NCBI GenBank assembly: GCA_021823625.1
Contig: JAKANS010000004.1
Coordinates: 20,541 to 84,540 of the forward strand
Direction: 5' to 3'
DNA from: a bacterium
Lineage (GTDB): Bacteria > Verrucomicrobiota > Verrucomicrobiia > Limisphaerales > J093
Length of the DNA: 64,000 bases
Below the pieces are notes generated by a model, which saw only the letters and a list, made by a program, of their open reading frames with translations, made no database searches and was not told the origin of the DNA. Positions 42,029-51,764 of this stretch are shown piece after piece. The position numbers were made by a program, and so were the translations under genes. Each line of letters opens with the position of its first letter. Within the stretch, counting starts at the first letter, position 1.

Positions 42029-43111
42029 ATGTTAGGCGCGTCAAGAAACCCACAGGCGGCGGCAAGCGCATTCGTGCTGGCGGTTGCGGTGTGCTTGGGA
42101 AGCGGGCTGCGCGCTCGCGCTGCAGAGTCGCAGACAAACGCGCCCACCGCCTTCCCGATTCGCGGCCCGGCCAAGGCCCGGGTGCTGATCGTCGAGGACG
42201 ACCAGGCCACCAGCGCGTACGCCGCGCGCCTGGACGTCATCCGGCGCATGGTGGATCGCGGCCTGACCAACTTCACCGGCAGGACCTCACTGACCGACGC
42301 CTGGCGCAGTCTCGTGGCCACGCAGGACATCGTCGGCATCAAGGTGTACTCCGCTCCGGGCGCGCTGAGCGGCACCCGGCCGGCGGTGGCGGAGGCGCTG
42401 GTGTCGAGCTTGCTGGCCTCCGGGCACCCGGCCGCGGGGGTCATCATTTGGGACAAGCAAATGGCCCCGTTGCGCCAGGCCGGATTCCTGGACCTGGGCG
42501 AACGGCTCGGCGTGCGCGTGGCGGCCAGCACCGAAGGCGGTTACGACACCAACCACTTTTACGACAACGCCATCCTGGGCCAACTGGTGCACGGCGACCA
42601 CGACTTCGACGTGCGCGGGGAAACGATGGGCCGCAAGTCGTACGTGTCAAAACTGGTGAGCCAGCAGATGACCAAGATCATCAGCCTGGCCCCGCTGTTG
42701 AACCACAACTTGACCGGCGTCTCCGGCCACTTGCTGAGTCTCTCGCTGGGCAGCGTGGACAACACGATCCGCTTCGTCAGCGACCCCACCCGCCTGGCGG
42801 TGGCCGTGCCGGAAATCTATGCCCTGCCTGTGCTCGGCGATCGCGTGGTGCTCAACATCACCGACGCTTTGCTGGCCCAGTATTACGGCGAGGAGCGGAC
42901 ATTGTTGCATTATTCGGCCGTGCTCAACCAACTTTGGTTCAGCACCGACCCGGTGGCGCTGGACGTGCTCGCCGCGCGCGAACTGGCCCGGCAACGCCAG
43001 CTCGCCGACATGCCCGCCGAGTCCTCCCATCTCGCGTTGTATCAGAACGCGAGCCTGGTGGAAATCGGCGTGAGCGACCCCAACGCCATCATCATCGAGA
43101 CGGCGAAGTAG
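42029..43111 (+). CDS. DUF362 domain protein with signal peptide
   Basis: 360 residues: a signal sequence (ASAFVLAVAVCLGSGLRARA), then the DUF362 core with LVATQDIVGIKVYSAPGALS, LASGHPAAGVIIWDKQMAPL, KLVSQQMTKIISLAPLLNHN and FSTDPVALDVLAARELARQR. DUF362 proteins are often linked to iron-sulfur or redox biology, but no Cys cluster is present here. Function unknown. Confidence 0.78.
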   Translation: MLGASRNPQAAASAFVLAVAVCLGSGLRARAAESQTNAPTAFPIRGPAKARVLIVEDDQATSAYAARLDVIRRMVDRGLTNFTGRTSLTDAWRSLVATQDIVGIKVYSAPGALSGTRPAVAEALVSSLLASGHPAAGVIIWDKQMAPLRQAGFLDLGERLGVRVAASTEGGYDTNHFYDNAILGQLVHGDHDFDVRGETMGRKSYVSKLVSQQMTKIISLAPLLNHNLTGVSGHLLSLSLGSVDNTIRFVSDPTRLAVAVPEIYALPVLGDRVVLNITDALLAQYYGEERTLLHYSAVLNQLWFSTDPVALDVLAARELARQRQLADMPAESSHLALYQNASLVEIGVSDPNAIIIETAK

Positions 43112-43206
43112 CCCGAAAGCTGGGGGATCGCGTCTGCCCGGTTAGGCGTGGAAACCGGCATTTCAAGGCGAAGCCCATCCGGTCTCACAGCGCAGCCCCC
43201 CCGGGC

Positions 43207-44673
43207 TTACAGCGCCTCGGGCGTGAGGTGGTCGGTGTGCGAAGTGCCCAGGTCACCCTCGCGGCGCGTGGTCAGGTAGCGGTGAATCGCTTGCGCGGCG
43301 CGGCGTCCGTCGCGGACGGCATACACGACGGGGCTGGGCCCGCGCACCAAACCGCCGCCGGCAAACACGCCCGGAAGGCTGGTCATCTGGTTTTCGTCCA
43401 CGCGCAGGCCGCCGGTCTCCGTTTGGGCGAGTTGCGAGTAATCCGCCCAGGTGCGATGCGGCAACGGATCGAATCCGTAAGCGACCAGGACCACCTCCGC
43501 CGGCATCGTGAACTCCGAATTGGGGACCGCCACCGGCGGCGGACGACCGCCACCCGCAGCGGCCGCCGCGAGTTCTGTGCGCACGCAGCGAACGCCGGTC
43601 ACCTCGCCGGCACGATTCCCCAGGACTTCCACCACCGCGGTCAGGAATTGGAACTTCGCGCCTTCCTCGACCGCATTTTCGTACTCGCGCGAGCTGGCCC
43701 GCAGGTTCGCGCGGTCGCGCCGGTAAAGGCAGAGGACCTCCGCCGCGGCGCAGCGGAGCGCGGTCCGCGCGCAGTCCAAGGCCGTGTCGCCGCCGCCCAG
43801 GACCACCACCCGCCGGCCTTTGACCTCGGGCGGGGCCACGTCCAGCGGCACGTCCGTGGTGTGGTGGATGATGAACGGCAACGCCTGCGAAACGCCTTTC
43901 AGTTCGGCGCCCGGCACCGTCAATGGATGCGCCTGCTGCGCCCCGAAGCCGAGGAACACCGCGTCAAACCGGTCGCGCAAATCGCGCAGGTTGAGTTCCA
44001 GCCTGACCTCGGCCCCGATTCGGAATCGCACTCCGCGCCGGCGCAGGAGCTCGATGCGGCGCTCGACCGCGGTCTTTTCAAGTTTGAAGGCGGGGATGCC
44101 GTTTACCAGCAGTCCGCCGGGCAGTGGTTGAGTCTCGAGAACCGTCACGGCATAGCCGCGGCCGGCGAGTTCGTCGGCGCAGGCGAGTCCGCCCGGTCCC
44201 GAGCCAAGCACCGCCACGGAAAGTCCGTTTGACTTCGCCGGCGAGGCGTCCACCGCCCCGTGGGCAAAAGCGTACTCGTTGAGGAAACGCTCGATCGCGC
44301 TGATCGAGACTGCTTCGGCCTTGCCGTTGAGGATGCAGGCTCCCTCACAGAGGTCGTCTTGAGGGCAGACCTGGGCGCAGATTTCGGGGAGGTTATTGGC
44401 CGAACGCGTCAGGGCCGCCGCCTCGAGGAAGTGGCCTTCCGCGGTCAACAGCAGCCATTCCGGAATGCGACTGCCGAGCGGGCAGCCTTGCACACAGAGC
44501 GGTTCGGGGCATTGCAGGCAACGGCTGGCCTGCTCGCGTGCGGTGGCCTCGTCGTACGGGCCGTACACTTCGAGGAAATCCGCGAGGCGCTCGGTCGCGG
44601 ACCGTTTCGGCGGCTCGACGCCGGGCAACTCGAACCAGGCGTACTTGGCGTCGTGTGGGACGGTGTCGCTCAT
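43207..44673 (-). CDS. GltD-like NAD(P)-dependent FAD/Fe-S oxidoreductase
   Basis: 488 residues of the glutamate synthase small-subunit type. The N-terminal Fe-S domain has CLQCPEPLCVQGCPLG and CAQVCPQDDLCEGACI; then come the FAD fold (LSVAVLGSGPGGLACADELA), the NAD(P) fold (RRVVVLGGGDTALDCARTAL) and the ending SLPGVFAGGGLVRGPSPVVY. No glutamate synthase large subunit is nearby. It is the last gene after nuoN on the same strand, 140 bases away, so it may serve ferredoxin/NAD(P)H electron transfer with complex I rather than glutamate synthesis. Confidence 0.85.
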   Translation of the reverse strand: MSDTVPHDAKYAWFELPGVEPPKRSATERLADFLEVYGPYDEATAREQASRCLQCPEPLCVQGCPLGSRIPEWLLLTAEGHFLEAAALTRSANNLPEICAQVCPQDDLCEGACILNGKAEAVSISAIERFLNEYAFAHGAVDASPAKSNGLSVAVLGSGPGGLACADELAGRGYAVTVLETQPLPGGLLVNGIPAFKLEKTAVERRIELLRRRGVRFRIGAEVRLELNLRDLRDRFDAVFLGFGAQQAHPLTVPGAELKGVSQALPFIIHHTTDVPLDVAPPEVKGRRVVVLGGGDTALDCARTALRCAAAEVLCLYRRDRANLRASSREYENAVEEGAKFQFLTAVVEVLGNRAGEVTGVRCVRTELAAAAAGGGRPPPVAVPNSEFTMPAEVVLVAYGFDPLPHRTWADYSQLAQTETGGLRVDENQMTSLPGVFAGGGLVRGPSPVVYAVRDGRRAAQAIHRYLTTRREGDLGTSHTDHLTPEAL

Positions 44674-44813
44674 GGTCTCGATACGGTGTTGGAACCTGTT
44701 TTACGCCATTAGCGCCCCCCGACAAGAGCGCATTTCGCACGCTGCGCCGAGGTCGCTTCGCGCCCCCGTGGCGGCTGCTCCGCCCCAGGCCCGGCGCTGG
44801 TGTTCACGGAGGT

Positions 44814-46322
44814 TCACGGGCTGGGTTGGGCGGTGGCCACCGCCGGCAGACCACGATTCACCACCAAAGCGGTGGCGGCCGGTGGTGGCGTCGAATTCAG
44901 GGCTTGCAGCGACGAGGACAAACTCTGGAGGAAGCGTTGCGGGGCGATCCCCAGGACGAGAATTCCGGCGATCAGCGCCAGACAGAGCGCCTTCGTCGGC
45001 CAACCGATGACCAGGGGCGCCGACTCGGCAGCGTCGCGGAAAAACGCTTCCCGGACGATCCCGAGATAGTAATAGATGGCGATCGCGGTGTTGACCACGG
45101 CGATGACCACCAAGGCCAGGTAGCCTTTCGTGAGCGCGGCCTTGAGGAGCGCGAGCTTGCCCATGAACCCCACGAACGGCGGGATGCCCGCCAGCGCGAA
45201 CACACCCACAACCAGCGTGACCGCCAGCAGCGGCGAGCGCCGGTGCAGCCCGGCCAAATCCTCCAGCGGCACGTTCCTACCATCGCGCGATACCCGGCAG
45301 ATGACCACGAAACAGGCCAGCACCATGAACAAGTACCCCACCATGTAATAGATGGCCGCCGCATAGCCCTCCGGGGCGAGGGTCACAAATCCCAGCATGG
45401 CGTAGCCGGCGTGGGCGATGCCCGAAAAACCCAGCAGGCGCTTGAGGTCCTTTTGCCAGAGCGCGATCAGGTTGCCGTAAAGCATCGAGGCCACCGCCAG
45501 CACGGTGAGGAGCATGGCGATGGTCTGGTGCTCCGGCGGGGCGAGCGACACAAACCGCACCAACACGGCCACTGCCACGACCTTGGGCAGCGACGCGACG
45601 ATGCCCGCGGTTTCGTTCGCCGCGCCTTCATAGACGTCCGGCGTCCAGAACTGGAAGGGGAACACCGCGAGTTTATAGAAGAAACCGCAAAAGGTCATCG
45701 CCAGGCCCACGATCGCGAGCGGCGAATGCGCCACCGCTTGCAGCTTCGGGAGCATCTGCGGGAGCGACGTCGTCCCGGTGAGGCCGAAGAGGTAGCTCAG
45801 GCCGAAGAGCATGATGCCGTTGGCAGCCACGCCGAACATGATGTACTTGATGGCCGATTCCATCTGCATCCGCTGCCCCTCGCGTTCGCGCCGCATCGAG
45901 ACCAGGTAGTAGAGCGGAAAGGACGAAAGTTCGAGGGCGACCACCAGAGTGATCGCATCGACGGCACTCAAGAGCACCACCAAGCCGCAGACACCGAGAT
46001 TCAACAACAGGTAGTACTCCGGTTTCGCATCGCCGCGAATATCCGGGAGTTCCCCATTGAGGAGGAGCACCAGCAGGAAACCCAGCGCCACGACCAGTTT
46101 CAGCAGTTGCGAGAAACCATCGACCTGGTAGGCACCGCTGAAGAACGTCCCCCGTTCGCCCAAACACCCCGCGCTGGCGAGAACCGCCGCCAAGGCGGTG
46201 ACGAGGGCCACGATCCGCGCCCGCCGCGTCAGGTGGTCGCCCAGCGAAACCACAAACAGGGCCAGCGCTCCGGCGAGGAGAACCCATTCGGGCAGCAGCG
46301 CGATAAAAACGGAATGTGTCAT
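44814..46322 (-). CDS. nuoN: NADH-quinone oxidoreductase subunit N
   Basis: 502 residues, about 14 membrane helices. Proton-channel residues are visible: Glu in VALELSSFPLYYLVSMRRER and Lys in GFFYKLAVFPFQFWTPDVYE, with GFSGIAHAGYAMLGFV as the mid-protein signature. One of four antiporter-like subunits in this cluster. It follows nuoM after a 78-base gap. Confidence 0.92.
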   Translation of the reverse strand: MTHSVFIALLPEWVLLAGALALFVVSLGDHLTRRARIVALVTALAAVLASAGCLGERGTFFSGAYQVDGFSQLLKLVVALGFLLVLLLNGELPDIRGDAKPEYYLLLNLGVCGLVVLLSAVDAITLVVALELSSFPLYYLVSMRREREGQRMQMESAIKYIMFGVAANGIMLFGLSYLFGLTGTTSLPQMLPKLQAVAHSPLAIVGLAMTFCGFFYKLAVFPFQFWTPDVYEGAANETAGIVASLPKVVAVAVLVRFVSLAPPEHQTIAMLLTVLAVASMLYGNLIALWQKDLKRLLGFSGIAHAGYAMLGFVTLAPEGYAAAIYYMVGYLFMVLACFVVICRVSRDGRNVPLEDLAGLHRRSPLLAVTLVVGVFALAGIPPFVGFMGKLALLKAALTKGYLALVVIAVVNTAIAIYYYLGIVREAFFRDAAESAPLVIGWPTKALCLALIAGILVLGIAPQRFLQSLSSSLQALNSTPPPAATALVVNRGLPAVATAQPSP

Positions 46323-46400
46323 GGGCAGTCAGCTTCCGGCAATCCTGCAGCCCGGGCCGCGGAGCGGTGCGAGACAGTCATGATCGACGCGCCGAAAGGC

Positions 46401-47903
46401 TCAGGGCAGGGGCACATAGGCATAGCCGGCAGGGCGGCTGGTTTGTTCCAACAGATGCTGAACGCTGGCGTGCAGCACCCGGGTCACGGGTTCCGGGTGG
46501 AGCCCGATGAAAAAGACCATGACCAGCAGCGGTGCGAGTGCCAGGATTTCGCGCAAGCTCAGATCCTGCACCAGCGAGTGGTCGGGATTCCGGGTGTCTC
46601 CGTAGGCGACCTTTTGCAGCATCCGGAGCATGTACGCCGCGGCCAGCACCACGCCGGGCACCATGCAAATCACCAGTGCCTTCGAGTAGGCAAAGCCGCC
46701 GCTCATGACGAGGAATTCACCGATGAAACTGTTCGTGCCCGGAAACGCCAGCGAAGAGAGCGCGAAGACGCCCAGCAGGGTCGCGAACACCGGCAGCGTC
46801 TTTCCCATGCCCGCAGCCTTCGCCAGGTCCCGCGTGTGCAACCGCTCGTAGATGATGCCGACCACGATGAACAACGCCCCCGTCGTGACGCCGTGGTTGA
46901 TCATCTGGAGCGTCGCGCCTTCGATGCCGGCGGCGGTCAACGTAAAAATGCCCAGCGTGGCAAATCCCATATGGCCCACGCTGGAGTACGCCACCAGCTT
47001 CTTCAGGTCGGTCTGGGCCAGCGCCGTCAAACCTCCGTAAACGATGGCCGCCACCGATAGCCACAGGATGTAAGGCATGAAGACGTGGGTGGCGTAAGGC
47101 GTGATCGGCAGCGAGAATCGGAGGAAGCCATACGTTCCCATTTTGAGCAGAATGCTGGCGAGCAGCACGCTGCCGGCGGTCGGGGCTTCGACGTGGGCCG
47201 CGGGGAGCCAGGTGTGGAACGGAAACATCGACACCTTGATCGCGAACGAGACAAACATGGCCAGGAACACCCAGCACTGGAACGTATGAGAGTAGGGTCG
47301 CCCCATCGTTTCGGGAATGCTGAAGCTGCCGACTTTCACATAAAGGGCAACGATGGCGGCCAGCAAGAATACCGAGCCGGCCATGGTATAAATGAAGAAT
47401 TTGACCGCCGCGTAAACCTTGCGCGGGCCGCCCCAGACCCCGATCAGCAAGCTCATCGGGATCAGCATGGCCTCCCAGAATAGGAAGAAGAGGACGAAAT
47501 CCAGGGCGCAGAACACGCCGATCATGGCGGTCTCCATGATGAGGAGGCAGACCATGAACTCCTTCACGCGCGTGGTGATGTAACGCCACGAAGCCAGGAC
47601 ACACAACGGCATGATCCAGGTGGTCAGGAGTACCAGCAGGAGGCTGATGCCATCGATGCCCAAGGCGTATCGAATTTTCAGCGCCGGGATCCAGGCCACG
47701 TGTTCGGCGAACTGAAAGTCGGCCGTGGTCGTGTCAAACCACGCGTAAAGCGGCACCGAGGCCACCGCCACCGCGAGCGTAAAGACAAAGGTCCACCACC
47801 GCAGGGCGCGTTCGCTGCGCAGCAGGACCGCCACGGCCGCGCCGAGGAGCGGGCTGAAAATCAGGAGGCTGAGCAGGGGGAGGTGTTCCGAGGGTTGGGG
47901 CAT
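46401..47903 (-). CDS. nuoM: NADH-quinone oxidoreductase subunit M
   Basis: 500 residues from the ATG at 47903. Contains ALGIDGISLLLVLLTTWIMP, FFLFWEAMLIPMSLLIGVWG (key Glu), SFAIKVSMFPFHTWLPAAHV (key Lys) and SSVGHMGFATLGIFTLTAAG. Normal length for NuoM. It begins 17 bases after the stop of the second MrpD-like gene. The frame is open far upstream, but without membrane character. Confidence 0.93.
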   Translation of the reverse strand: MPQPSEHLPLLSLLIFSPLLGAAVAVLLRSERALRWWTFVFTLAVAVASVPLYAWFDTTTADFQFAEHVAWIPALKIRYALGIDGISLLLVLLTTWIMPLCVLASWRYITTRVKEFMVCLLIMETAMIGVFCALDFVLFFLFWEAMLIPMSLLIGVWGGPRKVYAAVKFFIYTMAGSVFLLAAIVALYVKVGSFSIPETMGRPYSHTFQCWVFLAMFVSFAIKVSMFPFHTWLPAAHVEAPTAGSVLLASILLKMGTYGFLRFSLPITPYATHVFMPYILWLSVAAIVYGGLTALAQTDLKKLVAYSSVGHMGFATLGIFTLTAAGIEGATLQMINHGVTTGALFIVVGIIYERLHTRDLAKAAGMGKTLPVFATLLGVFALSSLAFPGTNSFIGEFLVMSGGFAYSKALVICMVPGVVLAAAYMLRMLQKVAYGDTRNPDHSLVQDLSLREILALAPLLVMVFFIGLHPEPVTRVLHASVQHLLEQTSRPAGYAYVPLP

Positions 47904-47920
47904 GAGGTTGCGTCTGGACG

Positions 47921-49702
47921 TTAGAACGCAAAGAGGAAAACGAGGAGCAACAGGGCGGCTACGGCAACGGCGAATGTCAGACTCTCCTGCATTCGCCCCC
48001 GCTGCGCGCCCCGCAACCGGGAGCCCAACGCGCGCACCGTGCGGGCGAAGCCGTCCACCGCTCCATCGATGATCCGGTTGTCGAACTGGGTCGCCGAGCG
48101 CGCCGATTTCATCAGCGGCAGCAAGCCTGCGACCCGATACAGTTCCCCGACTGCGGTATCCACCAGTTGGACCGGTCCCCGCGCCAGCCAGCGGAAAGCG
48201 CGTCCGGCCTTCCGGTAAAACCAGTCGAGGTCCAGACTGATCGTCGCTTCCGGTTCGAGCTTCTTTTTCAGCAGGCAAAAGCCGACCGCGGTCGCGAGGA
48301 GAATCTGAAGCGTCTCGGAAATGTGATAGGAGGTGTACGGATGATAGGCCACCGGGTACGGGAGCAGGTGGTACAAATAGGGTGGGTAGCAGCCAATGAA
48401 GATGCACAACCCCGCCGCGACCGTCATGGCCACCGTCATGTTCCACGGTGGATCCTTGGCCCGGTCCCCGGTGGCCTGGTCATAGCGCGCTTTTCCGAAC
48501 CAGATGAAATACGGCACCTTCAGCCCCGTGTGCAGGAACGTGCCGGCCGAGGCCAGGTTCAACAGGAATCCGACCCAGAGGAGGTGTTCATCGAAACCGG
48601 CCTGCACGATCATGGATTTGCTGACGAAGCCGCTGGTCAATGGGAACGCGGAAATGGACAGGCCGCCGATCAGCGTGAAGAAGAAGGTCAACGGCATCTT
48701 CTTGAACAGCGCTCCGAGGGCGGTGAATTTGCTCTGGCCGGTCATGTGCAACACCGTCCCGCAACCCATGAACAAAAGCCCTTTATAGAGAATGTGAGCG
48801 AAGGCGTGGGCGCAGGCGCCATTGATGGCCATCTGGGTGCCGATGCCCACGGCCGCCACCATGTAGCCGACCTGGCTGATGATGTGATAGGCCAGCAACC
48901 GGCGGCAGTCATTTTCCAGCACGGCATAGACCACGCCGTACAACGCCATGATCACACCGAGCGGCACGAGGATGTGCATGCCGGCAAACCCGCGGCACAG
49001 CGCATACACCGCGGTTTTCGTCGTAAAGGCGCAGAGGAAGACGGATCCGTTGAAGGTGCCTTCACCGTATGCATCCGGCAGCCACGCGTGGAGCGGCGGC
49101 ACGGCGGCGTTGAGGATGAAGCCGGACATCACCAGCCAGGTCGCGAGGCTGGGGTGCTGAACGTCAAACGCGGTGAACTCCCAAGTGTTCCCCGGGGTCG
49201 TCGCATGGATGACGATCCCCGCCAGCAGAGCCAGGCCGCCGGCGGTGTGAACCAGCAGATAGCGGTATCCTGCCGCCAGGGATTCCGGGCGCCGGCGGAA
49301 CCAAATGAGAAACACCGATGAGAACGCCATGAGTTCCCAGAACAGGAACAGCGTCAGCAAATCCCCGGCGTAGATGGCCCCGAGAGCGCCGCCTGCGTAC
49401 AACCACGCCGCCGTATGCTGGCTGCTCTCCTTGACGTGCAGTCCGTAGAGCGTTCCGACGATGCACATCAACGCCATGATGTAACCGAACACGGTGCTCA
49501 ACCCATCCACGCGGCCGAACACCAGGTTCCACTGGAGAAAATGCACCACGCCAAAGGTGCCTTTGGACAGCGTAAGCACCCGCACGAACGCCAGGATGGG
49601 GACAGCCAGCAAATACCCTTGCCGCAAGCGCGCGGGCACCAAGGGCAGCAGCAGCGCCCCCAGAATCAACACGAGGGCCGGATGGATCCAGAAATCACTC
49701 AT
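47921..49702 (-). CDS. MrpD-like antiporter subunit in the NuoL position
   Basis: 593 residues. Antiporter core with FLFWELMAFSSVFLIWFRRR (Glu), AWLPDAYGEGTFNGSVFLCA, FTTKTAVYALCRGFAG (Lys) and YHIISQVGYMVAAVGIG. It resembles Na+/H+ antiporter MrpD/MnhD proteins more than NuoL. The C-terminus (about 480-593) has DLDWFYRKAGRAFRWLARGP, a long amphipathic stretch and a final hydrophobic helix, recalling the lateral helix plus last TM of NuoL; that parallel is inference. Together with the other MrpD-like protein it replaces canonical NuoL. Confidence 0.85.
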   Translation of the reverse strand: MSDFWIHPALVLILGALLLPLVPARLRQGYLLAVPILAFVRVLTLSKGTFGVVHFLQWNLVFGRVDGLSTVFGYIMALMCIVGTLYGLHVKESSQHTAAWLYAGGALGAIYAGDLLTLFLFWELMAFSSVFLIWFRRRPESLAAGYRYLLVHTAGGLALLAGIVIHATTPGNTWEFTAFDVQHPSLATWLVMSGFILNAAVPPLHAWLPDAYGEGTFNGSVFLCAFTTKTAVYALCRGFAGMHILVPLGVIMALYGVVYAVLENDCRRLLAYHIISQVGYMVAAVGIGTQMAINGACAHAFAHILYKGLLFMGCGTVLHMTGQSKFTALGALFKKMPLTFFFTLIGGLSISAFPLTSGFVSKSMIVQAGFDEHLLWVGFLLNLASAGTFLHTGLKVPYFIWFGKARYDQATGDRAKDPPWNMTVAMTVAAGLCIFIGCYPPYLYHLLPYPVAYHPYTSYHISETLQILLATAVGFCLLKKKLEPEATISLDLDWFYRKAGRAFRWLARGPVQLVDTAVGELYRVAGLLPLMKSARSATQFDNRIIDGAVDGFARTVRALGSRLRGAQRGRMQESLTFAVAVAALLLLVFLFAF

Positions 49703-49955
49703 CGTAGTAGTCCTCCCGTGTCATGACCCCGCTGTGGCCGAACCATTTCGAAAGCAGAATGATCGCCACGCAGCCGATGAACCCGAACAGAGTCCAAAAC
49801 CCCGGCACCGCTTCGATCGCCGTGTGGGCGTGCTCCTTGTTGACGATCGCCGGCACCGCATCCAACAGGTCCACGACGATCAACGCGATGAGGCTGGTCC
49901 GCAGCAGACGGCGCTCGGGGCTTCGCAGGGAGCTGATGAGTTGACTCACTTTCAT
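49695..49955 (-). CDS. Small two-helix membrane protein of the complex I cluster
   Basis: 86 residues from the ATG at 49955: MKVSQLISSLRSPERRLLRT, a first helix around LIALIVVDLLDAVPAI, a second at FWTLFGFIGCVAIILLSKWF, and the acidic end MTREDYYDE. It overlaps the MrpD-like gene on each side (4 and 8 bases), so it is surely co-translated and may be an accessory subunit of the membrane arm. I do not recognise a named family. Confidence 0.75.
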   Translation of the reverse strand: MKVSQLISSLRSPERRLLRTSLIALIVVDLLDAVPAIVNKEHAHTAIEAVPGFWTLFGFIGCVAIILLSKWFGHSGVMTREDYYDE

Positions 49956-51433
49956 GGCACGACGGCACGGGCAAATTGCATGAAGAAATCCGGATACAGG
50001 CCGATGGCCACGGAAATGATGGCCGTGATGCTGAGCGGGACCACCATCGTCCAAGGCGCTTCGTGATAGTGGTGCTGCGCATCCGCCGCCGAAGGCTTGC
50101 CGAAGAAGGCGCTATAGACCACCGGCGCGAAATAGGCGGCATTCAACAGAGTGCTCGCGAGCAACACGACGACGATCCCCAGCGACCGCGCATCCAGAGC
50201 GCCCAACAGCAGGTACCATTTCGTGACGAACCCGGCGACGGGCGGCGCTCCGATCATGCTCAACGACGCGATGGCAAAGGCCCCGAACGTGTACGGCATC
50301 GCCCGCCCCAGTCCGCTCATTTCGGAAATGTTCTTCTTGTGCGTGGCCACATAGATCGCCCCGGCACAAAAGAACAGGGTGATCTTGGAGAAGGCGTGGT
50401 TCGCGATATGAATCAGTCCGCCCTCGATTGCGGTCGGCTTCAAAAGCGCCGCGCCCAGGATGATGTAAGACAACTGGCTCACGGTGGAATACGCCAGCCG
50501 GGCTTTCAGATTGTCCTTGCTCAAGGCCACAATCGAAGCGAGCAGGATGGTGAACGAAACGAAATACGCCGTGGGCAACCCCAGGTTCAGTGCATCCATC
50601 CGCTCCACCCCGAACACGTAAAGCATCACCCGCACGGTCGAGAAGACGCCGACCTTCACCACGGCCACGGCGTGCAGCAGCGCGCTGACCGGGGTCGGGG
50701 CAACCATCGCGCTGGGCAGCCAACTGTGCAGCGGCATGATGCCGTTCTTGGCGAAGCCCAGCACGCAGGCCGCATACAAGGCGGTCACCACCCACCGATG
50801 CACGTCCGGGGGCAGGATCCCCGTCCGCGCGTTGTCGGCGAAATCGAGGTTGCCCGTCAACACGTAGATCAGCACCATCGAAGGGAGGATCAGACCTTTG
50901 GCCGTGGCGGTGAGATAGGTTAGATATTTCCTCCCGCCTTCGTAACTCTCCTCGTCCTGGTGGTGAGCGACCAGCGGATACGTGCAGACGCTGACGATTT
51001 CATAGAAGAGATAAAGCGTGAGCAGGTTGTCCGCGAAGGCACATCCAATGGCGCCGAACAGCGCGAGGGCGAAACACGCACTGAAGCGCGTCTGCGCGTG
51101 CTCCTTGAGCCCCCGCATGTACCCCGCCGAATAGAAGACCGTGAGCACCCACAGGAACGACGCCGAGACCGCGAAAATCATCGACATCGCATCGGCTCGC
51201 AGCGACACGCTCAACCCCGGCAGCAACTGAAACAGTGTAAAGTGCAGCGTTTTCCCGGCGCGCACGTCGGGAACCATGAAGGCGACCAGCGAGAAGAGCG
51301 TCAGGGCCGCAACGAAGGAGAAGGTCTCCCGCAGGTTCGGCCGCCGGCCGCTCGCGATGACCAGCCCGGCGCCGACGAGCGGTGCCAGCACCGCCAACAA
51401 CAGCCGGATGTCTTGAGGTGGAGGTGTTGCCAT
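49952..51433 (-). CDS. MrpD-like antiporter subunit following nuoK
   Basis: 493 residues, about 14 helices: LYLFYEIVSVCTYPLVAHHQ (Glu), LGFAKNGIMPLHSWLPSAMV and HAVAVVKVGVFSTVRVMLYV (Lys), STVSQLSYIILGAALLKP. Related to the monovalent cation/proton antiporter subunit D family. It comes 4 bases after nuoK, where nuoL is expected. Confidence 0.87.
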   Translation of the reverse strand: MATPPPQDIRLLLAVLAPLVGAGLVIASGRRPNLRETFSFVAALTLFSLVAFMVPDVRAGKTLHFTLFQLLPGLSVSLRADAMSMIFAVSASFLWVLTVFYSAGYMRGLKEHAQTRFSACFALALFGAIGCAFADNLLTLYLFYEIVSVCTYPLVAHHQDEESYEGGRKYLTYLTATAKGLILPSMVLIYVLTGNLDFADNARTGILPPDVHRWVVTALYAACVLGFAKNGIMPLHSWLPSAMVAPTPVSALLHAVAVVKVGVFSTVRVMLYVFGVERMDALNLGLPTAYFVSFTILLASIVALSKDNLKARLAYSTVSQLSYIILGAALLKPTAIEGGLIHIANHAFSKITLFFCAGAIYVATHKKNISEMSGLGRAMPYTFGAFAIASLSMIGAPPVAGFVTKWYLLLGALDARSLGIVVVLLASTLLNAAYFAPVVYSAFFGKPSAADAQHHYHEAPWTMVVPLSITAIISVAIGLYPDFFMQFARAVVP

Positions 51434-51437
51434 CGGC

Positions 51438-51764
51438 CTATCCCTTCAATTCGGACAAGTCGCTGGTGTCCACCGAGCGGTAGTTCCGGTACACGGCGAT
51501 CACGATGCTCAAAGCGATGGCCACCTCGGCCGCCGCCAATCCCATGATGAACAGGACGACGATCTGCCCGACGGCCGGATCGGGCGCCAGAAAGCGATTC
51601 AGGGCCATGAAGTTCAGCGACGCCGACGAAAAGATCAGTTCGCCTGCGATCAGCATGCCAATCAACGTGCGGCGTCGGAGCAAACCGTAAATGCCCAGCG
51701 CGAGCAGAAACGCCGCGACGATCAGATACACGTCGGGCCGGTCGTAAAAGCGGGCAAGATTCAT
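51438..51764 (-). CDS. nuoK: NADH-quinone oxidoreductase subunit K
   Basis: 108 residues, three helices, with both buried Glu: LIGMLIAGELIFSSASLNFM and IMGLAAAEVAIALSIVIAVY. Usual length. Its ATG overlaps the nuoJ stop. Confidence 0.94.
   Translation of the reverse strand: MNLARFYDRPDVYLIVAAFLLALGIYGLLRRRTLIGMLIAGELIFSSASLNFMALNRFLAPDPAVGQIVVLFIMGLAAAEVAIALSIVIAVYRNYRSVDTSDLSELKG

Noticed and set aside
42016..44232. A plus-strand open frame of 738 codons across the DUF362 and GltD-like genes
   Set aside because: It overlaps a DUF362 gene in another frame and the GltD-like gene on the other strand, and shows no family similarity.
43207..44673. True glutamate synthase small subunit
   Set aside because: No large subunit nearby and the gene is attached to the nuo cluster; the family similarity alone does not prove glutamate synthesis, so the call was kept general.
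44538..47060. A plus-strand open frame of 840 codons across nuoN and nuoM
   Set aside because: It is antisense to two clearly recognisable complex I genes; its translation is Arg/His/Gln-rich without any domain, as expected from high GC.
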